From Fundidesulfovibrio magnetotacticus (GTDB lineage: Bacteria > Desulfobacterota > Desulfovibrionia > Desulfovibrionales > Desulfovibrionaceae): a DNA stretch of 64,000 nt. The position numbers and the translations under genes were made by a program. This document shows, piece by piece, positions 44,772-53,323 of this stretch. The notes beneath the pieces were generated by a model. It saw only the letters and a list, made by a program, of their open reading frames with translations. It was not told the DNA's origin and did not search any database. The stretch lies in NCBI RefSeq assembly GCF_013019105.1, contig NZ_BLTE01000002.1, positions 1-64,000 of the forward strand. The letters run 5' to 3'. The first letter of the stretch is position 1, and each line of letters starts with the position of its first letter.

Positions 44772-46469
44772 TCACTTCAAGATGACTAGCCTTTTCCTCG
44801 GCGTATAATTAAGTTTTCTAAATTTTTCATTAAGTCCATTCTTATCGAGTACTTGCGATACTCGACCCTCCGTACGGCCAGCAACCTTCGCAATTTTTTT
44901 CTGATACCCATGGGATGTTCCGAGAACAGAGCACAGCGTTTCATAATAAAGGTCTCGCAATTCATTTAATGAAATGTTTTCGATATGAATCTCCTCACCG
45001 TCTGCCTCAACTTCTTCTCCTAAATAGTAGGCCAAGAACTCATTTCCCCTGTAGTGCTTGCGCAGAGCATTTATATCAAGCAAATCATCGGTTTTAATCT
45101 CTTTAATACCTGTCAAAAACTTAGTACACTCAAGAACAACAAGCTTCATCTCTTCAGTAAGAGTGCTAAATATTTCTAGCGCTTGTGGCTCGTCATCGTA
45201 TATATAATTAACAAAGTTAATATAATTTAACTTTCCAGAGACATGCTTACAAGCACTCTCCACTGCCTCATTGCTAAAAGCCATCTGTTCTATCCGCTCA
45301 GCTATCCTTTCTTTGCTAAATTTATTGCACACAACTGAACTTTTCAAATCCAACAAGTCGCTACTAGAATTAATGTTCTGAGAAAACACAAAACAAAATG
45401 ACCAAAAACCACCGTATAGCTTTCGAAATATGCCGTTATCAACAATCTTGATTCTTTCTCCGATCGACGAAACTACATATTCAACCGTATTGTTCAGATC
45501 ATTTTCAACAGACCCGACTATCACTGAAGAAAAACTGTCCAGGCCCAAGCGAAATTCATCAAGGACTGCCTCAATGCATTTAACATTAACGCCGCCTTGC
45601 TTAAGTCTCAACACCAGTTCACTCCCTTTGCTGAAGCAAAAAGAACCCTCTTCAGATCTCTGGCGAAACAATGCGCTGTATTGTTGACGATGAAATGCCT
45701 TGACAGTAAACTCAAATTTATCATCCTTTATGAATTTATTTCTTCTGGCATATTCAATATTTTCACGAATAGCATTGCATACGCTCTCTACCTCTCTGAC
45801 ATTCCCTGGCCAATTATATCCGAACAGGGCCAGAACTACACCGCCTGTAAGCAACCCAATGAGTTCTTTGTCAAAGTGTTGGACATAATATATAACGTCA
45901 TACCGGCGCTTATGAAGAGGAGGAACTGCAAACGTCTCAAATCTGAACCAAAAATCTGGCCTAAATTTTTCTCGTGGAGCGTTAGTTGTTGCGACAATTT
46001 GAGCGTTGAGCCTTGTTTCTTTTGTGTCGCCAAGCGAAAAAAACACTCTTCTCTCTATCGCAACAAGAAGCTTCGCTTGAAGATTTTTTTCCATTTCTCC
46101 AAGCTCTTCTAATATTACAACACCATCTCCAGCAATTTCTAAAATTCCCTTTTTATCTTTGACAGCCGTGCTAGACGCTCCTTTCTTATATCCAAATAGT
46201 TCAGACTCCAATAATGTTTCTGGTATTGCTGAACAATTGATAGCTACAACTCTTCTCCCTGGATACTGTTTAAGATACTTGTGAACAAAGCACTCGGCAA
46301 ACATGCTTTTACCAACGCCGGTTTCCCCGCGAATCAATAGACAGGAATGCTCTCCAGCCTTTTTCTTATTTATGATCGCGTCGCAGCGAATTTCAAATCG
46401 AGCCAGCGTTTCGACTAATCCTGGCGGCACAATCCAAGACCCTGGTTCCCACGAGTAGGTGCTATCCAT
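44772..46469 (-). CDS. AAA+ protein resembling sigma-54 activators but lacking GAFTGA
   Basis: 565 residues. N-terminal sigma-54-interaction-type ATPase: Walker A GETGVGKS (48-55), NCSAIPETLLESELFG, Walker B GVVILEELGEM (usual Asp replaced by Glu) and NWPGNVREVE. The loop that should read GAFTGA reads GASSTA, so contact with sigma-54 is unlikely. The long middle (about 250-470) is unlike known domains and the C-terminus has an HTH-like segment (GYQKKIAKVAGRTEGRVSQV). AT-rich relative to the core. It heads a gene series with the unknown 381-aa protein and the TGT-like protein. Confidence 0.75.
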   Translation of the reverse strand: MDSTYSWEPGSWIVPPGLVETLARFEIRCDAIINKKKAGEHSCLLIRGETGVGKSMFAECFVHKYLKQYPGRRVVAINCSAIPETLLESELFGYKKGASSTAVKDKKGILEIAGDGVVILEELGEMEKNLQAKLLVAIERRVFFSLGDTKETRLNAQIVATTNAPREKFRPDFWFRFETFAVPPLHKRRYDVIYYVQHFDKELIGLLTGGVVLALFGYNWPGNVREVESVCNAIRENIEYARRNKFIKDDKFEFTVKAFHRQQYSALFRQRSEEGSFCFSKGSELVLRLKQGGVNVKCIEAVLDEFRLGLDSFSSVIVGSVENDLNNTVEYVVSSIGERIKIVDNGIFRKLYGGFWSFCFVFSQNINSSSDLLDLKSSVVCNKFSKERIAERIEQMAFSNEAVESACKHVSGKLNYINFVNYIYDDEPQALEIFSTLTEEMKLVVLECTKFLTGIKEIKTDDLLDINALRKHYRGNEFLAYYLGEEVEADGEEIHIENISLNELRDLYYETLCSVLGTSHGYQKKIAKVAGRTEGRVSQVLDKNGLNEKFRKLNYTPRKRLVILK

Positions 46470-46494
46470 ATTTAACTCACTTTATTTTTTTAAA

Positions 46495-46522
46495 CTTTTA
46501 TGCTTGCCTGAGGGATTGTCAA
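46495..46522 (-). promoter_or_regulatory. Candidate promoter of the AAA+ gene
   Basis: On the minus strand TTGACA (46517-46522), a 16-bp spacer and TAAAAG (46495-46500), about 30 bp before the start codon. The -10 is a moderate match. Confidence 0.4.
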
Positions 46523-46562
46523 CGGCTCCGTTTTCAGCATGGGGAACAAAACCTGAGTCGCC

Positions 46563-46618
46563 TGCAAAAACGCACATTCCCCCATACCTGCCCCCTCCTG
46601 GACGAGGGACTGCCCCAG
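46563..46618 (-). promoter_or_regulatory. Recurring GC-rich cis-element, copy B3
   Basis: CTGCAAAAACGC, CCCCCATACCTG, CCCCCTCCTG and GACGAGGG, about 100 bp upstream of the AAA+ start. It is closest to copy A3. From here to 47107 no gene is evident; a perfect 16-bp palindrome CTTGAAAATTTTCAAG is at 47029-47044. Confidence 0.45.
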
Positions 46619-47107
46619 GCCCAAGCCCAAAGGGGCCGCAGGGAAAATCCCAGGAAGGCCCCTTACCGCGCAAACCCGAGGGACAGGGGGAGATGACGGG
46701 AAGGGAGGACCGGGACAGCTCCAGAGGACCAAGGGGGCCGGGTAAATTCCCGCAGCCATAGTGCTCACTCCGGCAGTTCCTGAATCAGGCCCTGCGTCAA
46801 TGCTCATTCTAGCAGCCACGGAGACATGGCCCATGGGGATGGTATCCACCCTCGTACTAGAATCTCAGAATTTTTCAGGTGATGCATCTGGATGTCCAGA
46901 TGTCCAAATGGGGGGCGACCTCTTGAAAACCTCCCAAGGGGCATTGGGCTGGTTTCTAGGTCATCATCTTGGGAAGATTAGACAAAAATACTTGTCGGCG
47001 GGAGTAAAAAAGGGGCAGGGGATGACGTCTTGAAAATTTTCAAGCGACCCCACCTGGGGGTGATCAGGCTGGATTGATGGTGCGAAACATCGTGCTGCTC
47101 CGCCGGG

Positions 47108-47140
47108 GCCGCCAACAGGATTTGTTGGCGGATGTTGGCT
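47108..47140. promoter_or_regulatory. Putative integrase arm-type sites, right end of element B
   Basis: GCCGCCAACAGG followed by the inverse TTGTTGGCGG and then TGTTGGC. The same GCCGCCAACAGG word stands at the left end (19598-19609). It lies about 55-85 bp from the tRNA 3' end. Confidence 0.55.
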
Positions 47141-47144
47141 AAGT

Positions 47145-47173
47145 AAAAATTCGAAGGGGTTACCCAGTTTCCC

Positions 47174-47185
<12 letters not shown>
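47145..47185 (-). terminator. Current tRNA-Ala terminator
   Basis: Stem AAGGGGTTA/TAACCCCTT (47154-47162 with 47177-47185), followed on the minus strand by AATTTTTAC. The right arm and next bases are also present at 1-12, beside att1. Confidence 0.75.
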
Positions 47186-47269
<84 letters not shown>

Positions 47270-47399
47270 ACACGGGAGAACTGCTTCTGCCAGCGTCTCG
47301 CCGATTCGTCAACAGCTTTTTCCCATCCGCTCGAAATTTTCTTCACCCCTTCCCTCCCCGCCACCACCCCTGCTACATCTTCTGCCGCCGGAGGACATC

Positions 47400-48395
47400 G
47401 TGACCGAGCTCATCAAACGTCTGCTCCTCAAAGCCGTCTGGCTCGCCGTGGTGTTCCTGGGCATCACGCTCATCAGCTTCTGGGTCATCAATCTCGCGCC
47501 CGGCAAGCCCACGGACCTCCAGACAGACCTGAACCCCCTCATCACACCCGAGGCCATCGAGCGCCTCGAGAAGCTCTACGGCCTCGACCAGCCCATCCAC
47601 GTCCGTTACAGGCTCTGGCTCGAGCGACTCGTCAAGCTCGACTTCGGCAACGCCCTCACCGGCGACCGCCGCCCCGTCTGGGACAAGATCAGCGAGCGCC
47701 TGCCCCTCACCGTGGGCATGAACCTCGCCGCCATGGTCCTCACCCTGGCCCTGGCCATCCCCATCGGCGTCACCGCCGCCGCGCGCCACAACGGACCCTT
47801 CGACCGCGCCTCCACCGTCTTCGTCTTCCTGGGCTTCGCCATGCCCGGTTTCTGGCTGGCCCTTCTGCTCATGCTGGGCCTGGGCATCGCCTGGCCCGTG
47901 CTGCCCATCTCCGGCGTCACCTCCCTGGACCACGCCACGCTCTCGCCCCCCGCAAGGGCCTGGGACATCATCCGGCATCTGGCCCTGCCCATGTTCATCT
48001 ACGTTTTCGGCGGCCTGGCGGGCATGAGCCGCTACATGCGCTCGGCCATGCTGGAGGTGCTCCGGCAGGACTACATCCTCACCGCGCGCGCCAAGGGCCT
48101 CTCCGAGCGCGCGGTGATCTATCGCCACGCCCTGCGCAACGCCCTGCTCCCCGTGATCACCCTCCTGGGGCTCTCGGTGCCGGGGCTCATCGGAGGATCG
48201 GTGATCATCGAGCAGATCTTCTCCCTGCCCGGCCTGGGGCAGCTCTTCTACCAGGCCGTCATGAGCCGGGACTATCCCCTGATCATGGCCAACCTCGTGC
48301 TGGGCGCCGTGCTCACCCTGGGGGGCAACCTCCTGGCCGACATGGGCTATTCCCTGGCCGATCCGCGCATCCGCTCCGGAGGCGGCCGTGGCTGA
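47400..48395 (+). CDS. ABC peptide/nickel-type permease (DppB-like)
   Basis: 331 residues with six TM segments. The first TM is followed by a large loop (PGKPTDLQTDL), and the coupling motif reads RQDYILTARAKGLSERAVIY, typical of DppB/OppB permeases for peptides or nickel. GTG start at 47400 with GGAGG five bases upstream. It overlaps the DppC-like gene. No binding protein or ATPase is in the window, so these would be elsewhere. First gene of the core after the tRNA. Confidence 0.92.
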   Translation: MTELIKRLLLKAVWLAVVFLGITLISFWVINLAPGKPTDLQTDLNPLITPEAIERLEKLYGLDQPIHVRYRLWLERLVKLDFGNALTGDRRPVWDKISERLPLTVGMNLAAMVLTLALAIPIGVTAAARHNGPFDRASTVFVFLGFAMPGFWLALLLMLGLGIAWPVLPISGVTSLDHATLSPPARAWDIIRHLALPMFIYVFGGLAGMSRYMRSAMLEVLRQDYILTARAKGLSERAVIYRHALRNALLPVITLLGLSVPGLIGGSVIIEQIFSLPGLGQLFYQAVMSRDYPLIMANLVLGAVLTLGGNLLADMGYSLADPRIRSGGGRG

Positions 48396-49221
48396 GGGAT
48401 TCGCGCGCCGCGCGTTGCGCCACCCCATGTTCGTGGCCGGGCTCCTCATGGTGGGCGTGGTCTCGGCGGCGGCGCTCCTGGCCCCCTGGATCGCCCCGCA
48501 CGACCCCGTGGCTCTGGACGTGGAGAACATCCTGCGCCCCCCCGGGGCCGCCCACTGGCTTGGCACCGACGCCCTGGGCCGCGACGTGTTCTCGCGCCTG
48601 GTGCACGGCGGGCGCGTCTCCCTGTGGGTGGGCTTCCTGGCCGTGGGGCTCTCGGTGGCCGTGGGCCTGGCCTTCGGGCTGGCTTCGGGCTACTTCGGCG
48701 GCATCGTGGACGAGGCCATCATGCGCGGCGTGGACGTGATGCTCTGCTTCCCCTCGTTCTTCCTGATCCTGGCCGTGATCGCCTTCCTGGAACCCAACCT
48801 GGCCAACATCATGATCGTCATCGGGCTCACCTCCTGGATGGGCGTGGCCCGGCTCGTGCGGGCCGAGGCCCTCACGCTCAAGGGGCGCGATTTCGTCAGC
48901 GCGGCCCGGCTGGCGGGGTGCGGCCCGGCGCGCATCCTGGCGCGCCACATCCTGCCCAACGCCGCCGCGCCGGTGCTCGTCTCGGCCACGCTGGGGGTGG
49001 CGGGGGCCATTCTCACGGAGTCGGCGCTGTCGTTCCTGGGCCTGGGCGTGCAGCCGCCCACGCCCTCGTGGGGCAACATGCTCCTGGAGGGCAAGGAGGT
49101 GCTGCAGATCGCGCCGTGGCTCTCGGTGTTCCCGGGGCTGGCCATCCTGGTGACGGTGCTTGGCTACAACCTGCTCGGGGAGTCCCTGCGGGACTTGCTG
49201 GACCCCAGGCTTCGGCAGTAA
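48388..49221 (+). CDS. ABC peptide/nickel-type permease (DppC-like)
   Basis: 277 residues, the partner permease. DppC-type N-terminus with one TM (about 13-35), the PPGAAHWLGTDALGRDVFSRL signature region and the EAA coupling loop VRAEALTLKGRDFVSAARLA. GTG start overlaps the upstream stop by eight bases. Ends ten bases before recN. Together the two permeases form one importer channel, substrate undefined. Confidence 0.92.
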   Translation: MAEGFARRALRHPMFVAGLLMVGVVSAAALLAPWIAPHDPVALDVENILRPPGAAHWLGTDALGRDVFSRLVHGGRVSLWVGFLAVGLSVAVGLAFGLASGYFGGIVDEAIMRGVDVMLCFPSFFLILAVIAFLEPNLANIMIVIGLTSWMGVARLVRAEALTLKGRDFVSAARLAGCGPARILARHILPNAAAPVLVSATLGVAGAILTESALSFLGLGVQPPTPSWGNMLLEGKEVLQIAPWLSVFPGLAILVTVLGYNLLGESLRDLLDPRLRQ

Positions 49222-49231
49222 GGGGTTCTCC

Positions 49232-50845
49232 GTGATCGAATTTTTACGCATTCGCAACCTTGCCCTCATCGCCGACGTGGAGCTGGAGTTCGCTCCAGGC
49301 CTCAACGTGCTCACGGGCGAGACGGGCGCGGGCAAGACCTTCGTGCTCAAGGCCCTGGAGTTTCTGACCGGCGAGCGTCTGGCCCCGGACATGGTGCGCC
49401 CCGGGACGGACAAGGCCCTGGTGGAGGCGCTTTTCGTGCTGGAGGGTCGCGAGGTGATCCTGCGCCGCGAGCTTTCGGCCGGATCGGGCCGGGCCAGGCT
49501 CTCCATCGACGGCCAGCTGGCCACGGCCGAAGCCCTGCGCGAACTCAAGCCCAGGCTCCTCCTGCACGCCAGCCAGAACGGCCAGCAGAAGCTGCTCTCC
49601 CCGGCCTTCCAGGCCCGGCTCCTGGACCACTTCCTGCCGGAGCAGGCCCTGCTGGAGGAGCGCCGCGAACTCTCGCGCCGACTGACCGGCGTGGAGCGCG
49701 AGGCCCGGGAGCTGCGCGAACGGGTGGCCCACCTGGAAGACCGGCGCGAGGTGCTGGAACTCAAGCGCACGGAGATCGACAAGGCGGCCCCCCGCGAGGG
49801 CGAGGAGGAGGAGCTTCTGGAGCGCCAGCAGGCCCTGCGCCACGCGCGCAAGGCCCGCGAGGCCCGCGAGGCCGCCCTGGACCTTCTGCTGGGCGAGCAG
49901 GGAGCAGGCGCGGTGCTGGGGCGTCTGGAGCGCGAGCTCGGCCATCTGGCCCAGGCCGGAGAGCCTTACCAGGCCGACCTGGACGCCGTGCGCGAGGCGC
50001 GCCTGGGCCTTTCGGAGCTGGCCCAGCGCCTGCGCCAGGGCGGCGCGGGGCCAGCGGACGACCCCGAGGCCGTGGAGGCCCGCCTGTGGGAGCTGGCGCA
50101 GCTCAAGCGCAAGCTCAAGCTTTCCATGCCCGAGATCCTCTCGCTGCACCGCGAGATTGAGGCCAACCTGAGCTTCCTGGACAACGCCGGGCTCGACCTC
50201 AAGCGCCTGGAGCGCGAGGCCGGGGAGCTGCGCGCGGCCCTCGGGCGCGCCCTCTCGCGCCTGGACGGGGCGCGCGGCGAAGCGGCCGGAGCTCTCTGCG
50301 CGCGCGTCGAGGAGGAGTTGCGCGGCCTGGGCTTCTCCGAGCACGTGCGCACGCTCTTCGAGTTCGCGCCCGTGGAGCTTTTCCCCGCCGACGCCGGGCA
50401 CGAGGCCCTTACGGAGCTTTCGGCAAGGCTGCTCTTCGCGCCCAACCCGGGCCAACCGCCCCGGCCCCTGGACCGCATCGCCTCGGGGGGCGAGCTGTCG
50501 CGCTTTCTCCTGGCGCTCACGAGCCTGCGCGCCGAGAACGACGAGGCCGTGCTCATCTTCGACGAGGTGGACGCGGGCATCGGCGGGCTCACGCTCAACC
50601 GCGTGGGCGAGCGCCTGAAGGCCCTGGCGGGGGAGCGCCAGATGCTGCTCATCACCCACTGGCCTCAGCTGGCGGCCCTGGCGGAGCGCCACTTCCTGGT
50701 GGCCAAGCACGTGGCCGAAGGCCAGACCGAAACCACCGTGACACGCCTGGAAGGCCGCAACCTCTCCGAAGAACTCTCGCGCATGGCCGGAGGCGGCGAG
50801 CAGGGCCGTGCCATGGCCGAGAAGCTGCTGCTGCCCCTGGGCTGA
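49232..50845 (+). CDS. recN: DNA repair protein RecN
   Basis: 537 residues, an SMC-like ATPase of double-strand-break repair. N-terminal Walker A NVLTGETGAGKT (about 29-40), a long central coiled coil (about 150-370), C-terminal signature RIASGGELSRFLLAL and Walker B VLIFDEVDAGIGG. GTG start at 49232 (VIEFLRIRNLALI). Closely follows the permease genes, though functionally separate. Confidence 0.93.
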   Translation: MIEFLRIRNLALIADVELEFAPGLNVLTGETGAGKTFVLKALEFLTGERLAPDMVRPGTDKALVEALFVLEGREVILRRELSAGSGRARLSIDGQLATAEALRELKPRLLLHASQNGQQKLLSPAFQARLLDHFLPEQALLEERRELSRRLTGVEREARELRERVAHLEDRREVLELKRTEIDKAAPREGEEEELLERQQALRHARKAREAREAALDLLLGEQGAGAVLGRLERELGHLAQAGEPYQADLDAVREARLGLSELAQRLRQGGAGPADDPEAVEARLWELAQLKRKLKLSMPEILSLHREIEANLSFLDNAGLDLKRLEREAGELRAALGRALSRLDGARGEAAGALCARVEEELRGLGFSEHVRTLFEFAPVELFPADAGHEALTELSARLLFAPNPGQPPRPLDRIASGGELSRFLLALTSLRAENDEAVLIFDEVDAGIGGLTLNRVGERLKALAGERQMLLITHWPQLAALAERHFLVAKHVAEGQTETTVTRLEGRNLSEELSRMAGGGEQGRAMAEKLLLPLG

Positions 50846-51050
50846 TTGCCCTTTCCTTTCCGTCCTGAACAGCTCTCGCCCACGCGGCGGCGTGCATGGC
50901 CGGTCCGGTCGTCCGAGGCTCCGGCACCCTGAACAGGTACTCCACCATGGAGAGGGCCGCCTTGGAGACTTCGCCGAGAGCCCCGGTTTGGCCTTCGTCG
51001 CGCAGACGCCTCACTGTGTCGATGTCGCCCTCCGCAACAGCGGCGTTCAT
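50846..51050 (-). CDS. Possible small gene opposite the recN end
   Basis: An ATG at 51050 with AAGG five bases upstream opens a frame beginning MNAAVAEGDIDTVRRLRDEG and GEVSKAALSMVEYL, which looks like a helical, ankyrin-like start. Its open frame runs to 50652, into the antisense of recN, where composition turns random. The gene may be truncated or not real; the end given here marks the protein-like part only. Confidence 0.25.
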
Positions 51051-51162
51051 GTTCGCCTTATCACGGATGCGCGCGAAGAGGCGCCCCTCCCCGCCGTCAC
51101 AATCGCCCGGAACCCCGTGAGCCCGCGCGGGCCGGACATCGCTTGCGCTTTGCCCCTGGAAA

Positions 51163-51187
51163 TGTCACCGCATCGTCACATTGTCAC
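51163..51187 (+). promoter_or_regulatory. Pho-box-like repeats before phoB
   Basis: TGTCAC at 51163-51168, CGTCAC at 51174-51179 and TGTCAC at 51182-51187. The first pair has the 11-bp period of PhoB direct repeats (CTGTCAT-type). About 53-77 bp upstream of the phoB start, fitting autoregulation. Confidence 0.5.
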
Positions 51188-51239
51188 CATGGCCCCGTCA
51201 CCGGCCCGTGATGGGTAGCGACCACCGGAGGTTGCGGCA

Positions 51240-51923
51240 ATGACCAAAGACACCGTGCTCATCGTCGAAGACGACGAGGACATTCTCCAGCTCCTCGAAT
51301 ACAATTTCCAGTCCGCCGGGTTCGACGTCTCCACGGCCCGCGACGGCCTGGACGCACTGGCTAAAATCAGGCGCAGAACGCCGGACCTCGTGCTCCTGGA
51401 CATCATGCTCCCGGGCGCGGACGGCTTCGAGGTCTGCAAGACCATCAAGCGCGACCCCAAGACCGCCCAGACGCCGGTGATCATGCTCACGGCGCGCGGC
51501 GAGGAGGTGGACCGCATCGTGGGCCTGGAACTGGGCGCGGACGACTACGTGGTGAAGCCCTTCAGCCCCCGCGAGCTGATCCTGCGCGCTCGGGCCGTGC
51601 TCAAGCGCCTGGCCCCCGAGGCCGCGCCCAAGCAGGTGCTGCGCCGCGACGGGCTCGACGTGGATCTGGACGCCCACAGGGCCACATCCCACGGCGAGGA
51701 GCTGCTGCTCACGGCCACGGAGTTCAAGCTCCTGGCCGAACTCTTCAAGAGCCAGGGCCGCGTGCAGACCCGCGACCAGCTCCTGAACACCGTCTGGGGC
51801 TACGAATTCGAGGGCTACGCCCGCACCGTGGACACCCACGTGCGCCGCCTGCGCCAGAAACTCGGCCCCCACGCCGCTCTCATCGAGACCGTGCGCGGCG
51901 TGGGCTACCGCTTCAAACAGTAA
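51240..51923 (+). CDS. phoB: PhoB-type response regulator
   Basis: 227 residues. Receiver domain (1-120) with acidic pocket EDDED, phospho-acceptor D54 (VLLDIMLPG) and conserved Lys in VVKPFSP, then an OmpR/PhoB winged helix (about 130-225, LTATEFKLLAELF and VDTHVRRLRQKLG). Start with GGAGG eight bases upstream. Followed by phoR, pstB and phoU, so this is the phosphate-starvation regulator. Confidence 0.92.
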   Translation: MTKDTVLIVEDDEDILQLLEYNFQSAGFDVSTARDGLDALAKIRRRTPDLVLLDIMLPGADGFEVCKTIKRDPKTAQTPVIMLTARGEEVDRIVGLELGADDYVVKPFSPRELILRARAVLKRLAPEAAPKQVLRRDGLDVDLDAHRATSHGEELLLTATEFKLLAELFKSQGRVQTRDQLLNTVWGYEFEGYARTVDTHVRRLRQKLGPHAALIETVRGVGYRFKQ

Positions 51924-51931
51924 GGACACGC

Positions 51932-53299
51932 ATGATCGGCTTCGGAGCGCGCATCTTCCTCTCCCATCTCGCGGCCTGCTGCGTGGCCCTGCTCACGCTG
52001 GCCGCCGCCCCCCCCGGCGCGGCCGGCGCCGGGCTGGCCGTGGGCGCCGGGCTGGCCGCCTCGGCCCTGCTCGGCTGGCTGGCCGCGCGGCGCCATGCCC
52101 GCTTCGTGCGCCAGTGCGCCGCGGTGCTCCAGGCCGTGGGCGACGGCGACCACGGCCGCAGGCTCTGGCCCGAACCCGGCCAGGCCCTGGAGGAACTGGC
52201 CCAGGGCGTGAACGCCATGGCCGACGGCATCGAGGGCCAGATCCGCGCCCTGGAGGCCGAGAAGCTGCGCATGGAGACCATCCTGGACGGCATGCGCGAG
52301 GGGCTCATGGTCCTGGGCGCGGACGGGCGCATCCTGCTGGCCAACAAGGCCCTGGAGGCCCTCTTCCCCCAGGCCGCCGGGGCCGTGGGCAAGCGCCCCA
52401 TCGAGGTGCTGGCCTGCCCCGAGCTCCAGACCGCCGCCGACACCGTGCTCCACTGGAAGGACCCCGAACGCCCCGCCGTGGTCTCGGTGCAGATCGAGCC
52501 CGGCCAGGAACGCTTCCTGGACGTGAGCCTCGTGCGCCCGAGCCCCCCCCAGGCCGGGCTGGGCGCGGTGCTCGTCTTCCACGACCTCACCGAGTTCAAG
52601 CGCCTGGACAAGGTGCGGCGCGATTTCGTGGCCAACGTCTCCCACGAGTTGCGCACGCCGCTCACCTCCATCAAGGGCTACGCCGAGACGCTCATGGCCG
52701 AGAAGCCCTTCCGCGAGGGCCAGCCCAGGCGCTTCCTGGACGTGATCCTGAAAAACGCCAACCACATGTCGCGCATGGTGGACGAACTCCTGGGCCTGGC
52801 CCGCATCGAGAACGACCGCCAGCCCGCGGTGAAGTCCCCGGTGCGCGCCTCCGATTGCCTGCGCGCCGCCCTGCGCGAGTGCGCCGCGCTCTCGGCCGAG
52901 CGGCGCGTCGCCGTGGAGAGCCTGCTGCCCCCCGACGGGCCGGTGGTGCTGGCCGACGCGGGCAGGCTCACCCAGGTGCTGCGCAACCTCGTGGAGAACG
53001 CCCTGAAATACGGCCCCGAGGGGTCCGCCGTCACCGTATCGCATCATCCCGGCGACACGGGCGTCATCTTCCGGGTGGAAGATGACGGCCCGGGCGTGCC
53101 CGAGGCCGAACGTCTGCGCGTCTTCGAGCGCTTCTACCGGGTGGACAGGCCCCGCAACAAGGGCGAAGGCGGCACCGGACTGGGGCTGGCCATCGCCAAG
53201 CACATCGTGGAGCGCCACGGCGGACGCATCTGGGCCGAACAGGCCAGGCCCCCCCGGACCGGCGCGGCCTTCTGTTTCAGCCTGCCCGAAGCCCCGTAA
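51932..53299 (+). CDS. phoR: PhoR-type sensor histidine kinase
   Basis: 455 residues. Two hydrophobic segments at the N-terminus (about 8-55), a HAMP-like linker, a PAS domain (about 105-215), HisKA with H238 in VSHELRTPLTS, and HATPase (DDGPGV, GTGLGLAIAK). The short periplasmic part fits PhoR, which senses phosphate through PstB/PhoU rather than directly. Eight bases after phoB. A huge opposite-strand open frame here is a GC artefact. Confidence 0.92.
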   Translation: MIGFGARIFLSHLAACCVALLTLAAAPPGAAGAGLAVGAGLAASALLGWLAARRHARFVRQCAAVLQAVGDGDHGRRLWPEPGQALEELAQGVNAMADGIEGQIRALEAEKLRMETILDGMREGLMVLGADGRILLANKALEALFPQAAGAVGKRPIEVLACPELQTAADTVLHWKDPERPAVVSVQIEPGQERFLDVSLVRPSPPQAGLGAVLVFHDLTEFKRLDKVRRDFVANVSHELRTPLTSIKGYAETLMAEKPFREGQPRRFLDVILKNANHMSRMVDELLGLARIENDRQPAVKSPVRASDCLRAALRECAALSAERRVAVESLLPPDGPVVLADAGRLTQVLRNLVENALKYGPEGSAVTVSHHPGDTGVIFRVEDDGPGVPEAERLRVFERFYRVDRPRNKGEGGTGLGLAIAKHIVERHGGRIWAEQARPPRTGAAFCFSLPEAP

Positions 53300-53323
53300 T
53301 CCCCGACCACAAGGAAACCCCAC

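Noticed and set aside
44772-46469. Calling the AAA+ protein a sigma-54 activator
   Set aside because: The GAFTGA loop is replaced by GASSTA and no sigma-54 promoter was seen nearby.
49244-50710. Long minus-strand frame over recN
   Set aside because: recN is well supported on the plus strand; the reverse frame is Leu/Gln/Ala repeat-like noise.
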